Below are positions 16,868 through 25,939 of a stretch of 64,000 bases of DNA, piece after piece. The stretch's first letter is position 1. The number at the start of each line of letters is the position of its first letter. This DNA comes from JBMORL01 sp049322335. Its GTDB lineage: Bacteria; Bacteroidota; Bacteroidia; Flavobacteriales_D; UBA2798. The notes beneath the pieces are model-generated. The model ran no database searches and had not been told where the DNA came from. It saw nothing but the letters and a program-made list of their open reading frames with translations. The stretch is taken from positions 29,659 to 93,658 of the forward strand of contig JBMORL010000086.1 of the NCBI GenBank assembly GCA_049322335.1, read 5' to 3'. The translations under genes and the position numbers were made by a program.

Positions 16868-18208
16868 ATGAGTGAACAAAGATCCGTATCAGGAAATATT
16901 ACCCACACTTTCCTTGTCCAGATCCCTAATTACATCCTGGGAATTGCAGCCGGAATCCTGCTTACACGCCAGTTGGGCCCCGAGGGCAAAGGCGTTTACA
17001 CCCTTGTCCTCACCAATATCCAGTTACTGGTAATGTTTCTCGGATTAAACCTGCCCGGTGCCATCCAGTATTTTATGGCCAGCAAAAAAATGAATGTGCA
17101 GTCACTAACGGGTATAGGATTGCTGATGCTTGTTTTTGGCACCATGATCGTTTTTTATATGTTGTTTATTTTACCCGGATCAGGTAATTTCCTGATGGCC
17201 GAAGGATACGACAACTGGTTCTTCCGCTGTTATATTTTTATTTCTTTTGTAGTCACTAATTTTAATGCACTTCTCACCGGTTTTTTGCAGGGACACCACC
17301 GTTTCCGCGAAGTAAACCGTGTTTCTCTTCTCAACAGCATACTGAATTTTGTCATTTTTGTTAGCCTTTTTTACATTTCTAAAAACGGTAATTATCACCC
17401 CGGAATTGAAGACCTGCTTTTATACACTATTTACATACTTGGCGCCAATACACTGCTGCTGGTCATTTATTTCCGCAAATATGTTCCGCTCAACAGCAGC
17501 CTGAATTTTTCTTTCCGGGATGTAATTATTCTTTTCCGGTTCCTTATTCCCGCTTATATTTCTGTGCTGGTTAACTTTTTTAATTACCGGCTTACTATCT
17601 GGCTGGTTAGCGATCACGAAAGCCTGTCGGCACTGGGATATTTTTCCCTGGCCCTGAATCTGGCGCAAATGATGCTGATGGTTACATTGGCCATCAATAC
17701 CGTACTTTTTCCACATTTTGCTTCAAAAACAGATTGGGAAAGTGCTGCCCGGGATTTTGGATTTGCATTAAAAATAAACATGGCGCTTATGTTTTTTGCC
17801 ACTATAGTGCTGGTACTGTTTTCTTCTTTCCTCATTCCGCTTTTTTATGGCGACCTGTTTTTGCCCGCCACCGAACCGGTACAAATCCTGGCTATCGGTA
17901 CTTTTTTCTGTTCCCAGGCGCAGGTATTCGGGCACTTCCTGGGGGCAAGAAATAAAAACTGGATCAATACCTGGATCTACGCCATTTCACTGGCCTTTCT
18001 TGGAATATTGGGATTAATTCTGGTGCCCGATTATGGAATAAATGGTGCCGCCCTGGCCAGCGGGGGCTCTTACCTGCTGATGTTCACCCTTTTTACCCTT
18101 ACCGTAAAATTCGGCTACGGAATTTCATTCCGTTCTATGTTTATGCTCACAAAAAACGACTTCCAGCGGGCTAAAAACATTTTGTCCCGTTTTTTGAATA
18201 AGGGGTGA
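16868..18208 (+). CDS. Wzx-like polysaccharide flippase (MATE/MOP superfamily)
   Basis: A 446-residue polytopic membrane protein with about 12-14 hydrophobic segments. The N-terminus (FLVQIPNYILGIAAGILLTRQLGPEGKGVYTLVL) is the typical first helix and loop of the polysaccharide biosynthesis transporter family. It would move undecaprenyl-linked repeat units from the inner to the outer face of the inner membrane, in line with the surrounding glycosyltransferases. Its own -7 element suggests an independent promoter. A second flippase is found at 37193-38680. Confidence 0.88.
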   Translation: MSEQRSVSGNITHTFLVQIPNYILGIAAGILLTRQLGPEGKGVYTLVLTNIQLLVMFLGLNLPGAIQYFMASKKMNVQSLTGIGLLMLVFGTMIVFYMLFILPGSGNFLMAEGYDNWFFRCYIFISFVVTNFNALLTGFLQGHHRFREVNRVSLLNSILNFVIFVSLFYISKNGNYHPGIEDLLLYTIYILGANTLLLVIYFRKYVPLNSSLNFSFRDVIILFRFLIPAYISVLVNFFNYRLTIWLVSDHESLSALGYFSLALNLAQMMLMVTLAINTVLFPHFASKTDWESAARDFGFALKINMALMFFATIVLVLFSSFLIPLFYGDLFLPATEPVQILAIGTFFCSQAQVFGHFLGARNKNWINTWIYAISLAFLGILGLILVPDYGINGAALASGGSYLLMFTLFTLTVKFGYGISFRSMFMLTKNDFQRAKNILSRFLNKG

Positions 18209-18323
18209 ACCCGGAAACAATGTCGCCAGCGACCGGAATAAACAGAAAAAAGTTGCCTGCCACCTCATTTTTTTACTTCTTTTTATTCGAAGGTAAAGCA
18301 TGGTAATTCTGACAAGATTTCAT

Positions 18324-18331
18324 TAAGTTTG
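18324..18331 (+). promoter_or_regulatory. Candidate -7 element for the 18359 epimerase
   Basis: TAAGTTTG matches TAnnTTTG and is followed by 27 bases before the ATG at 18359. No -33 TTG was found. The rest of the 150-base gap after the flippase shows nothing else. Confidence 0.4.
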
Positions 18332-18358
18332 TCGGATAACTATTGACAAAAAAGGTAA

Positions 18359-19330
18359 ATGAAAAAAGCATTGGTTTGCGGAGCCGGGGGATTTATTGGC
18401 GGACATCTTGTAAAACGACTGAAAGAAGAAGGTTTTTGGGTTCGCGGTGCCGATATTAAACACCACGATTTTGTAACACCTCCCTGCGATGAATTTATTT
18501 TAGGCGACCTGCGTGAACAGGATTTTTGCAGAAAAGTAGTGGATATAAAATTTGACGAAATCTACCAGTTAGCTGCCGACATGGGTGGAGCGGGTTATAT
18601 TTTTACAGGTGAAAATGATGCAGCAGTTATGCATAACAGCGCAATGATCAACCTGAATATTGCCGAACTGGCGCATCAGTTTAAAGCCGGAAAAATTTTC
18701 TACAGTTCATCGGCCTGTATTTATCCTGCCTACAACCAAACCGATCCCAACAATCCCAATTGCACTGAAGATTCTGCATTACCCGCTCATCCCGACAGTG
18801 AATATGGCTGGGAAAAACTATTCAGCGAACGATTGTATTTTTCTTATATGAGAAACTACAGCCTCAATGTGAAAGTGGCAAGGTTTCACAACATTTTCGG
18901 ACCCGAAGGAACCTGGCGCGGAGGAAAAGAAAAAGCTCCTGCAGCGGTGTGCAGAAAAGTGGCCGAAGCAACCGATCATTCTTCTATTGAGATCTGGGGA
19001 GACGGAAAACAAACCCGGTCATTTCTCTACATCGATGAGTGCCTTGACGGAATAAGAAAATTAATGGACGCTGATTTTAACGGGCCCGTAAATATCGGTT
19101 CGGAAGAAATGGTTTCCATCAACCAGTTGGCCGAATATGTAATGGATGTAGCCGGCAAACAACTTACACTGAAACATATTCCCGGGCCACAGGGCGTTCG
19201 CGGAAGAAAATCTGACAATGCACTGATTTTTGAAAAAACCGGATGGAAGCCTCAGCGGCCACTGAAAGAAGGATTACAAAAAACGTATCGCTGGATCAAC
19301 GAACAGGTTAAACAGGTAGCTGTAAAATGA
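18359..19330 (+). CDS. GDP-mannose 3,5-epimerase, plant type
   Basis: A 323-residue extended SDR enzyme. From my knowledge of the plant GDP-mannose 3,5-epimerase, many blocks match: LAADMGGAGYI, SSACIYP, ARFHNIFGPEGTWRGG, KEKAPAAVCRK, WGDGKQTRSFLYIDEC, NIGSEEMVSINQLAEYV and IPGPQGVRGRKSDN. The four catalytic residues of the Arabidopsis enzyme (Cys145, Tyr174, Lys178, Lys217) correspond to Cys120, Tyr149, Lys153 and Lys192 here, all with the same offset of 25. The reaction converts GDP-D-mannose to GDP-L-galactose (and GDP-L-gulose). It likely supplies an unusual hexose for the surface glycan. It precedes a nucleotide-sugar dehydrogenase by 67 bases. Confidence 0.9.
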   Translation: MKKALVCGAGGFIGGHLVKRLKEEGFWVRGADIKHHDFVTPPCDEFILGDLREQDFCRKVVDIKFDEIYQLAADMGGAGYIFTGENDAAVMHNSAMINLNIAELAHQFKAGKIFYSSSACIYPAYNQTDPNNPNCTEDSALPAHPDSEYGWEKLFSERLYFSYMRNYSLNVKVARFHNIFGPEGTWRGGKEKAPAAVCRKVAEATDHSSIEIWGDGKQTRSFLYIDECLDGIRKLMDADFNGPVNIGSEEMVSINQLAEYVMDVAGKQLTLKHIPGPQGVRGRKSDNALIFEKTGWKPQRPLKEGLQKTYRWINEQVKQVAVK

Positions 19331-19397
19331 AAAATAGAACATCTGACTCACACCTGTTTTTTTGTCCCCGATTTACTGCAACAAAAAATAAAATGTA

Positions 19398-20738
19398 ATG
19401 AGGCCCGAAATAAAAATATCGGTATTCGGACTGGGCAAACTGGGTTGCACCATGCTTGCCTGTTTTGCACACAAAGGATGGCAGGTAACGGGTGTTGATA
19501 TTTACGAACCTTTTGTAACCAAAATAAATAATGGTGAATCGCCCATTTATGAACCGGGAGTAGATGCCCTGATCAAAGCCAGCCGGAAAAACATAACGGC
19601 TACCGTACATGCGCAGGAAGCCGTTCAAAACAGCGATGTAAGTTTTATCATTGTTCCCACTCCCAGTGAAAAAAGTGGTTCTTTCAATACACGCGCTGTG
19701 GAATCGGTTGCCCGTTCCATTGCACAAACACTGAAAACAAAAAATAACTACCACCTTATTGTGGTTACCAGCACCGTTCTTCCGGGAAACACCGCTTCGA
19801 TAGTACAACTGCTGGAAAACGAGAGCGGAAAAAAATGCAACCGCGATTTTGGTGTTTGCTATAACCCTGATTTTATTGCCCTGGGAAGTATTGTTCGTGA
19901 TTTTTTAAATCCCGATATGATTCTTATCGGTGAGTCCGACAAAAAAGCGGGCGACCTGTTGAGCAGCATTCACGAACACCTGGTCGACAGCCAACCTTCC
20001 ATTCACCGGATGACATTTGAAAATGCCGAACTCACCAAAATTTCCCTCAATGCCTATTGTACGCTAAAAATAACCTATGCCAATGTGCTGGCAGAAATTT
20101 GTGAAAAATTTCCCGGGGGAGACGTGGATGTGGTTACCCGTGCACTGGGTGCCGATACACGGATCGGAAATAAGTACCTGAAAGGCGGTTTAAGTTACGG
20201 AGGGCCTTGTTTTCCCCGCGACAACAAAGCATTTGCATGGACCGCACAGCAACTGGGTGTTTCGCAAATGATCGCTTTGCGCACCGATGAAGTAAATGAA
20301 TATCACCGTTCGGAGAGAATTCCTGAAAAATTATCTTCGATACTCAGCGAATATAACGGTAACCGAATTGCTGTTTTAGGATTAACTTATAAAGCCGACA
20401 CCACGCTGGTAGAAGAATCGGCCGCCCTGTCTGTAATAAGAAAATTATTGGAAAAAAATATTTCCGTCAGTGTATATGATCCCGCAGGAATGAATGAAGC
20501 AAAAGCAGAACTGGGCAATTCACCCCATCTTAACTTTACTTCAGCGGTTACAGAATGCCTGGCAGGAGCTGATCTTTGTTTTATTGCTTCTCCCTGGAAA
20601 GAGTTTTCGAAACTCACTGAACAGGATTTTATTGGCCACATGAAACACCCCGTGATTTTTGATGCCTGGAACATTTTACAACCGGCACCCGGACACCGGC
20701 TGGACTACCGGCAAATCGGAAAATACCACAATGATTGA
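19398..20738 (+). CDS. Nucleotide-sugar 6-dehydrogenase (UDP-Glc/GDP-Man type)
   Basis: A 446-residue protein of the UDP-glucose/GDP-mannose dehydrogenase family, which oxidises C6 of a nucleotide sugar to a uronic acid with two NAD+. The N-terminal NAD site is FGLGKLGCTM (10-19). The catalytic Cys271 lies in GGPCFPRDNKAF. The C-terminal domain has LGLTYKADTTLVEESAA. Oddities: the usual NPEF motif with its catalytic Glu is NPDF here (residues 156-159), and the glycine loop is GLGKLG rather than GxGYVG, so this is a divergent subfamily and the substrate is uncertain. The TGA overlaps the next gene's ATG by one base. Confidence 0.85.
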   Translation: MRPEIKISVFGLGKLGCTMLACFAHKGWQVTGVDIYEPFVTKINNGESPIYEPGVDALIKASRKNITATVHAQEAVQNSDVSFIIVPTPSEKSGSFNTRAVESVARSIAQTLKTKNNYHLIVVTSTVLPGNTASIVQLLENESGKKCNRDFGVCYNPDFIALGSIVRDFLNPDMILIGESDKKAGDLLSSIHEHLVDSQPSIHRMTFENAELTKISLNAYCTLKITYANVLAEICEKFPGGDVDVVTRALGADTRIGNKYLKGGLSYGGPCFPRDNKAFAWTAQQLGVSQMIALRTDEVNEYHRSERIPEKLSSILSEYNGNRIAVLGLTYKADTTLVEESAALSVIRKLLEKNISVSVYDPAGMNEAKAELGNSPHLNFTSAVTECLAGADLCFIASPWKEFSKLTEQDFIGHMKHPVIFDAWNILQPAPGHRLDYRQIGKYHND

Positions 20739-21871
20739 TGAAGATCGGTGTTTTGGATACAGACCATTATTTTTACATCTATACACTGGTGCAGTTGTTT
20801 GGAGAAAACGGTAATGAAATTACTATTTACACCAATCCGAAAATTTACAAAAGATGCCAGACCGATCTTAAAGGCCTTTCGAATGTGAATTATTTTGTGC
20901 AGGAAGAAAATGAATCGTGGGGAGATTTTATGATGAAAAATTCTGATCGTATTAACCAGTCGGGATTTGATTATTTTTTCCTTCTGCCCATTTACGGTCA
21001 CTACAAAGAACATTACGAATTTATCTCGAAACTTACCACCAATAACATTCTTGTTGTATTTAATCTTAATGGCTGGATCAATCCGCCTTTTTCAGGACTG
21101 AGAAATATTTCAAAAAACCGCTATAAGAAAATGACCATTGAAATGATGGAATGCATAGCGGTGGATGAACACTATGACTCCTGCGCCCGTAAAAGAGGAT
21201 TTACAAAAAAAATCATACATATACCCAGCACGTTATATAATCCCGGCCTCCACCTTCACACAGAGCTAAAAGAAAGTCCGGTGAAAATAATTGTACCCGG
21301 AAGCATAGATAAAGAAAGGCGCGATTACCATATTGTGTTGGATGCCCTGGAAATGGTAATGAAAAAAAGAAAAGATTTCAGCGTGATATTATTGGGGGAT
21401 CCTATAGGAGAATACGGAAAAGAAATACAACTGCGGGCAAAATCAATTAATGAACAAAATAGTTCGGATATTATTTTGTGGTATGATAAACTTTATTCTG
21501 ATGCTGAATTTGCAAAGCAAATGTTTAGCGGGCATTTTCTCATTGCACCGGTTTTGCCCGAATTTAAACTTGACGGCATTACAGAAATTTATGGCTTATC
21601 AAAAAGCACAGGATCATGTTTCGACTTACTGGCATTTGCCATACCCGGAATATTTCCTTCCTGGCTATCTGTTAACCCGAGGCTGGATTCTGCCACACTG
21701 CGATACCAAAATAAAGAAGAACTGAAAGAAGTGTTGCTTCATTTGCTGGATCATCCAGAAAAGATAAAGGAATTGAGAAAAAAAGCCCTTCAGAATTCAT
21801 CCTGGTATACCATAGACCTTGTTCGGTCAAGGCTGATGAAAAGTTTACCGCTTCCACAACTTCAACGTTAA
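20738..21871 (+). CDS. GT-B-like glycosyltransferase, paralogue of 13234 gene
   Basis: The ATG at 20738 shares one base with the preceding stop (TGATG). An alternative TTG three bases earlier is less likely. The protein has 377 residues with the same plan as the gene at 13234: start MKIGVLDTDHYFYIYTLVQL, then IVPGSIDKERRDYHIVLDAL, then EIYGLSKSTGSCFDLLAFAIPG. The N-terminal half contains NLNGWINPPFSGLRN near residue 110, like the paralogue's INTWLAPPF block. Function is probably transfer of a sugar in polysaccharide assembly; donor unknown. It is five bases upstream of the amidotransferase. Confidence 0.72.
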   Translation: MKIGVLDTDHYFYIYTLVQLFGENGNEITIYTNPKIYKRCQTDLKGLSNVNYFVQEENESWGDFMMKNSDRINQSGFDYFFLLPIYGHYKEHYEFISKLTTNNILVVFNLNGWINPPFSGLRNISKNRYKKMTIEMMECIAVDEHYDSCARKRGFTKKIIHIPSTLYNPGLHLHTELKESPVKIIVPGSIDKERRDYHIVLDALEMVMKKRKDFSVILLGDPIGEYGKEIQLRAKSINEQNSSDIILWYDKLYSDAEFAKQMFSGHFLIAPVLPEFKLDGITEIYGLSKSTGSCFDLLAFAIPGIFPSWLSVNPRLDSATLRYQNKEELKEVLLHLLDHPEKIKELRKKALQNSSWYTIDLVRSRLMKSLPLPQLQR

Positions 21872-21876
21872 AAAAA

Positions 21877-22992
21877 ATGGACAGAGTATATCAAATGTGT
21901 AAACGGTGTATCATGGATACAAAAGATGATCCGCAAATCGCTTTTGATGAAAATGGTTTTTGCAATTACTGCAGTGATTATTTCAGGAAAAAAAAAGAAG
22001 CTGAGACTAAACTAACAGATAAAAAAACAGAACTGGATTCTATTATAGAAAAAATAAAAAAATCGGATACAGGAGGAAAGTATAATTGTATTGTTGGTGT
22101 AAGCGGAGGCGCTGACAGCACATACATGGTGTATAAAGCCAAAGAACTGGGGCTGCGTCCGCTTGCCGTTCACTATGATAACAGCTGGAATTCGGAACAA
22201 TCGGTAAACAATATCGAATCGTTGCTGAAAAAGCTCGATATTGATTTATTTACCTATGTCAACGATTGGGAAGAGTTTCGCGACCTTCAGCTTTCCTTTT
22301 TTAAAGCAAACGTGATTGATATCGAGCTTACCACCGATCAGGCTATTCTTGCCGTTTTGCATAATGCCGCGAAAAAACACGGGATAAAATACATTCTTAC
22401 CGGCCATAATACTTCCACCGAATCCATCCTTCCCCGTCACTGGTATCATTATAAAATTGATGTGCTAAACATTAAATCCATTCACAGGAAACACGGAACA
22501 AAAAAATTAAAAACATACCCCGTGGTAAGTTTTTTTGAAAGGTGGAAAACAGAAAAATATAAAAAAATAATCAGTATATCTTTACTCAACTTTATGGATT
22601 ATAATAAAAAGGAAGCAAAAAAATTCCTGAGTGAAAAAATAGGTTGGGTGGATTATGGTGGTAAACATTTTGAATCTGTATTTACCCGTTTTTACCAGGG
22701 TTATATTCTTCCCCGAAAATTTGGGGTGGATAAACGCAAAGCTCATTTCTCTTCACTTATTTGCTCAGGCCAGATGACAAGAGAGGAAGCATTGGTTGAA
22801 ATGAGTAAGCCTGCCTATGACGAAAAACAAATGGAAGAGGATAAGGAATTTGTAATGAAAAAACTGGGCTTTACCAGTGAGACTTTCGAAAACTATATGA
22901 AAGAACCACCACAAAGCCACCTGGATTATGCCAGTTTTATCAACCGCCATTATAAAATAATGAAATGGCTGGGAAGAAATCCTCATTATTGA
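21877..22992 (+). CDS. N-acetyl sugar amidotransferase (WbpG/PseA family)
   Basis: A 371-residue adenine-nucleotide alpha-hydrolase family enzyme. Two Cys pairs (Cys8/Cys11 in CKRC, Cys29/Cys32 in CNYC) suggest a zinc or structural site. The PP-loop is GVSGGADST (74-82), and further family blocks are TGHNTSTESILPRHW and GWVDYGGKH. Known for the family: it turns an N-acetyl or related sugar into its acetamidino form, with ammonia delivered by HisH- and HisF-like partner proteins. No hisH- or hisF-like gene lies in this window, so the ammonia source is unclear. It sits between two glycosyltransferases with gaps of 5 and 2 bases. Confidence 0.88.
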   Translation: MDRVYQMCKRCIMDTKDDPQIAFDENGFCNYCSDYFRKKKEAETKLTDKKTELDSIIEKIKKSDTGGKYNCIVGVSGGADSTYMVYKAKELGLRPLAVHYDNSWNSEQSVNNIESLLKKLDIDLFTYVNDWEEFRDLQLSFFKANVIDIELTTDQAILAVLHNAAKKHGIKYILTGHNTSTESILPRHWYHYKIDVLNIKSIHRKHGTKKLKTYPVVSFFERWKTEKYKKIISISLLNFMDYNKKEAKKFLSEKIGWVDYGGKHFESVFTRFYQGYILPRKFGVDKRKAHFSSLICSGQMTREEALVEMSKPAYDEKQMEEDKEFVMKKLGFTSETFENYMKEPPQSHLDYASFINRHYKIMKWLGRNPHY

Positions 22993-22994
22993 TC

Positions 22995-24140
22995 ATGCAA
23001 CCGGAAATCAAAAGGGAAAATAAAATAAAAGTGGTGATGACCATCGCCAATAGTTCCTATACTCCCTATTTCAGTTATTTTGCCAGGCAGGCTTACCAGG
23101 AAAATAATATTGAATTTACTTTTGTTTTTCTTCATTTTGAAGAACCCAAAATCATACACGAACTAAAGAATTATAATGCTGTTTCCTACTGGTATCATTT
23201 CGATTACCGGAAAGAAAAAAAAATACAATACCTGAAACTGGTATGGAAAATGTACCGCTTATTTAAAAAAATAAAACCCGATGTGGTGCATACCCATCTT
23301 TTTGATGATAGCCTCCCGGGACTAATGGCTGCCAAATGGGCAGGAGTAAAAAAAAGAATCATTACCAAACAAGACACCATGTTTCATTACCTGTTTGCAA
23401 AAAAAGGAATGAAATACGATATTAAAAATAACAACAACGCTACACACATTGTACCCTGTTCGGAAGAAAGCAGGGAATTTATTATTGAACATGAAAAAGC
23501 AGATACGTCAAAAATAAAAGTTATTCATCATGGCGTAGATGAAACAGAATATACATCTGCAACAAAAGAAGAAATAAAATATATCCGTGATAAATTCAAT
23601 CCCCATAACAAAATAATGATTGGTACAGTATCAAGACTGGTAGCATCAAAAGGTTATGATTATATTATTCCCGCAATGGCATTGCTCGCCAAAAAAAGAA
23701 ACGACTTGCTGTTTGTAGCTGCAGGAGCAGGTCCACATGAACAACGGTTAAAAAAACTGGTGGAAGATCACGGTATTTCCTCTTCTTTTATTTTTGCAGG
23801 ACACATCGATAAAAAATTTATTCCTGCTTTCTACCAGTCACTCAGCATTTATGTACATGCTTCCATTTACGAACCATTTGGCTTTGTTATTCCCGAAGCG
23901 ATCTTTAACGGAGTGCCCGTGATTACTACTCCCACCGGTGCTTCCCGCGATGCGCTGAAACACATGGAAAGCGCCTGTTTTGTTCCTGTTAAAAATACAG
24001 AAGCGCTGGCTGAAGCTATTGACTTTATGGCCGGAAGGGATAATTCGGCTATGGCAGAAGAAGCCAGGAAAATTGCACGCAAAATGTATACACTGCAACA
24101 AATGTGGGCCGGATACCGCAGCCTTTACCTGGATGAATGA
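22995..24140 (+). CDS. GT4 glycosyltransferase
   Basis: The start at 22995 (MQPEIKRENKIKVVMT) is preferred over an in-frame ATG at 22965 that overlaps the upstream gene by 28 bases. It has 381 residues and a GT-B fold. The N-terminal domain carries DVVHTHLFDDSLPGLMAAKW. The C-terminal domain starts at IGTVSRLVASKGYDYIIPAM and holds the GT4 donor motif EPFGFVIPEAIFNGVPVI (EX7E) near residue 300. It transfers a sugar from a nucleotide donor with retention. It overlaps the next gene by eight bases (ATGAATGA). Confidence 0.88.
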   Translation: MQPEIKRENKIKVVMTIANSSYTPYFSYFARQAYQENNIEFTFVFLHFEEPKIIHELKNYNAVSYWYHFDYRKEKKIQYLKLVWKMYRLFKKIKPDVVHTHLFDDSLPGLMAAKWAGVKKRIITKQDTMFHYLFAKKGMKYDIKNNNNATHIVPCSEESREFIIEHEKADTSKIKVIHHGVDETEYTSATKEEIKYIRDKFNPHNKIMIGTVSRLVASKGYDYIIPAMALLAKKRNDLLFVAAGAGPHEQRLKKLVEDHGISSSFIFAGHIDKKFIPAFYQSLSIYVHASIYEPFGFVIPEAIFNGVPVITTPTGASRDALKHMESACFVPVKNTEALAEAIDFMAGRDNSAMAEEARKIARKMYTLQQMWAGYRSLYLDE

Positions 24141-25056
24141 CAAAAATGAAATAGCTTTAACCCGATGCCCGTTATGCAACAGCCATTCGGCAAAAAACTA
24201 TTTTTATCCGCCTACTTCATTCAATAATAAAATTTTTTCCTATCATCAATGTGGAAATTGCGGATGTGCTTATATTTTTCCTTTCCCCGATGAAAATGAT
24301 TATCGCCTGATGTATGGCGAAGACGATCATCATTACCTGAAATTACTGGGTGAAAATGAAATGCATATACACCGGTTCGATCTTCCTCTTTACAACCATC
24401 AAAAATACCAGCTTGAATTTTTTAACCGGTATGATTATCCCAAAAACGCCCATTCGCTGCTGGATGTGGGTTGCGGAAGCGGTTTTTATATGTCCTGGGC
24501 AAAACGGGCCGGAATTGAAGCTACCGGAATTGAATTCAACCAAAACTTTGCTGCTTTACTTCGTAAAAAAACAGGGCTTGACATCTGGTCGTTTGAAGAA
24601 TTTGAAAACCGGTTCAACGGAAAAAAATTCGACCTCGTTCATTTCGGTCATATCCTTGAACACCTGGAAAACCCCGGAGATTTTATAACTACTATGCGAA
24701 AATGGTGTCACAATGAAACATTGATTATTGTTGATGGCCCGCTGGAAAGAAATGCCTGCTTCTCAAGAACGATAATTACATTGGGATCGAAAATAAAAAA
24801 AAGAAAAATGAACTTTTATGCTCCGCAGCACCTGAGCTTTACCGATGCCACATCCCAGCTTCGTTTTTTCGAAAACAACAGACTGGAAACCGTTCACTTT
24901 ACCGTAGCCGAGCAAATGTTTCCCTTTCCCGACCGTGCCGACTACCATTCGGTTCGTAAATTAATGTTATTTTTAACCGGAAGAATGTCTGTGTTTTTTT
25001 CAAGATTTAACAACAACTGGGGCAATATTTTTCACTATGCAGGAAAATTCAGATAA
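24133..25056 (+). CDS. Class I methyltransferase with N-terminal zinc ribbon
   Basis: The ATG at 24133 starts within the last codons of the upstream gene. The longer frame from 23980 is a shadow of that gene. It has 307 residues. A four-Cys ribbon (Cys12, Cys15, Cys40, Cys43) precedes the SAM-binding motif DVGCGSGFYM (111-120) and a post-motif FGHILEHLENPGDF. This plan is common for methyltransferases in polysaccharide loci that methylate a sugar or glycan end. The substrate is unknown. It overlaps the next gene by 20 bases. Confidence 0.82.
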   Translation: MNDKNEIALTRCPLCNSHSAKNYFYPPTSFNNKIFSYHQCGNCGCAYIFPFPDENDYRLMYGEDDHHYLKLLGENEMHIHRFDLPLYNHQKYQLEFFNRYDYPKNAHSLLDVGCGSGFYMSWAKRAGIEATGIEFNQNFAALLRKKTGLDIWSFEEFENRFNGKKFDLVHFGHILEHLENPGDFITTMRKWCHNETLIIVDGPLERNACFSRTIITLGSKIKKRKMNFYAPQHLSFTDATSQLRFFENNRLETVHFTVAEQMFPFPDRADYHSVRKLMLFLTGRMSVFFSRFNNNWGNIFHYAGKFR

Positions 25057-25939
25057 ACCGGAACTTCCGCTTGTATCGGTGGTTATTCCCGTTTATAACG
25101 GTGAAAAATTTATTTCGCAAACCATCAGTGCTGTATTGCAGCAGACTTATAAAAACATGGAAATTATAGTGGTAAACGATGGATCCACTGATAAAACAAA
25201 AACTATTCTCGAACAAATTTCTTCACCACAACTAAAAGTTGTACATAAATCCAATTCGGGAGTTTCTGATACCCGAAACGCAGGTATTTCCCTGGCGAAA
25301 GGAAAATATATAGCGCTGCTGGATGCCGATGACCGGTGGCACCCGGATAATCTTGAAAAAAAAATTACACTGCTGGAATCTGATAACACTACAGGTTTTG
25401 TTTTCAGCGACATGAATAATGCTGATGAAAATCTCCGGGTTACCGGCCCGGCACCAAAGGGAAAAGATGATCATTTGCTCGAAAACCTGTTATCGTGGAA
25501 TGGTGAAGTGATTCCCGGGCCGTGCAGTAATGTGGTGGCCAGAAAAATCTGTTTTGATGAAGGAATTAAATTTGATAGCCGTTTAACCACCATTGCCGAC
25601 CAGCATTTTACAGTTCAGCTGGCTTCACGTTATAAGGGAAAAAGAATTCCCGAAGTTTTGTGGGATTACCGGATCGTGGCGGGAAGCATGAGCAAAAGCC
25701 TGGCTGTAATGGAAAAGGATATGCTGAATGTTTATGCTATTTACCGCGAAAATAAATATTTCCGTTCAGAAAATTTCAGGCGAAAATGTTTTGCCAACAT
25801 GTACCTTATTCTTGCCGCAAGTTTCTGGAAAGACGGAAATAATAAAAAGAAAGGATTTTATTATATACGAAAAGCCATTGCCTCCGCTCCTTTTCACAGT
25901 TTGTTTAAACTGGTAAAAAAAATATTCAAAGGGAATTGA
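25037..25939 (+). CDS. GT2 (GT-A) glycosyltransferase
   Basis: A 300-residue inverting GT-A enzyme: VSVVIPVYNGEKFISQTI (nucleotide site, near 13-30), VVNDGSTDKTKTIL (near 46), and DADDRWHPDN with the DxD metal site near 95. It would add a sugar to the lipid-linked chain at the cytoplasmic face. Its start overlaps the preceding methyltransferase by 20 bases. Its stop overlaps the TTG start of the next gene (TTGA). Confidence 0.9.
   Translation: MQENSDKPELPLVSVVIPVYNGEKFISQTISAVLQQTYKNMEIIVVNDGSTDKTKTILEQISSPQLKVVHKSNSGVSDTRNAGISLAKGKYIALLDADDRWHPDNLEKKITLLESDNTTGFVFSDMNNADENLRVTGPAPKGKDDHLLENLLSWNGEVIPGPCSNVVARKICFDEGIKFDSRLTTIADQHFTVQLASRYKGKRIPEVLWDYRIVAGSMSKSLAVMEKDMLNVYAIYRENKYFRSENFRRKCFANMYLILAASFWKDGNNKKKGFYYIRKAIASAPFHSLFKLVKKIFKGN

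Noticed and set aside
22965..22994. Earlier ATG for the GT4 gene
   Set aside because: It overlaps the amidotransferase by 28 bases, and the ATG at 22995 gives the expected N-terminus right after the stop.
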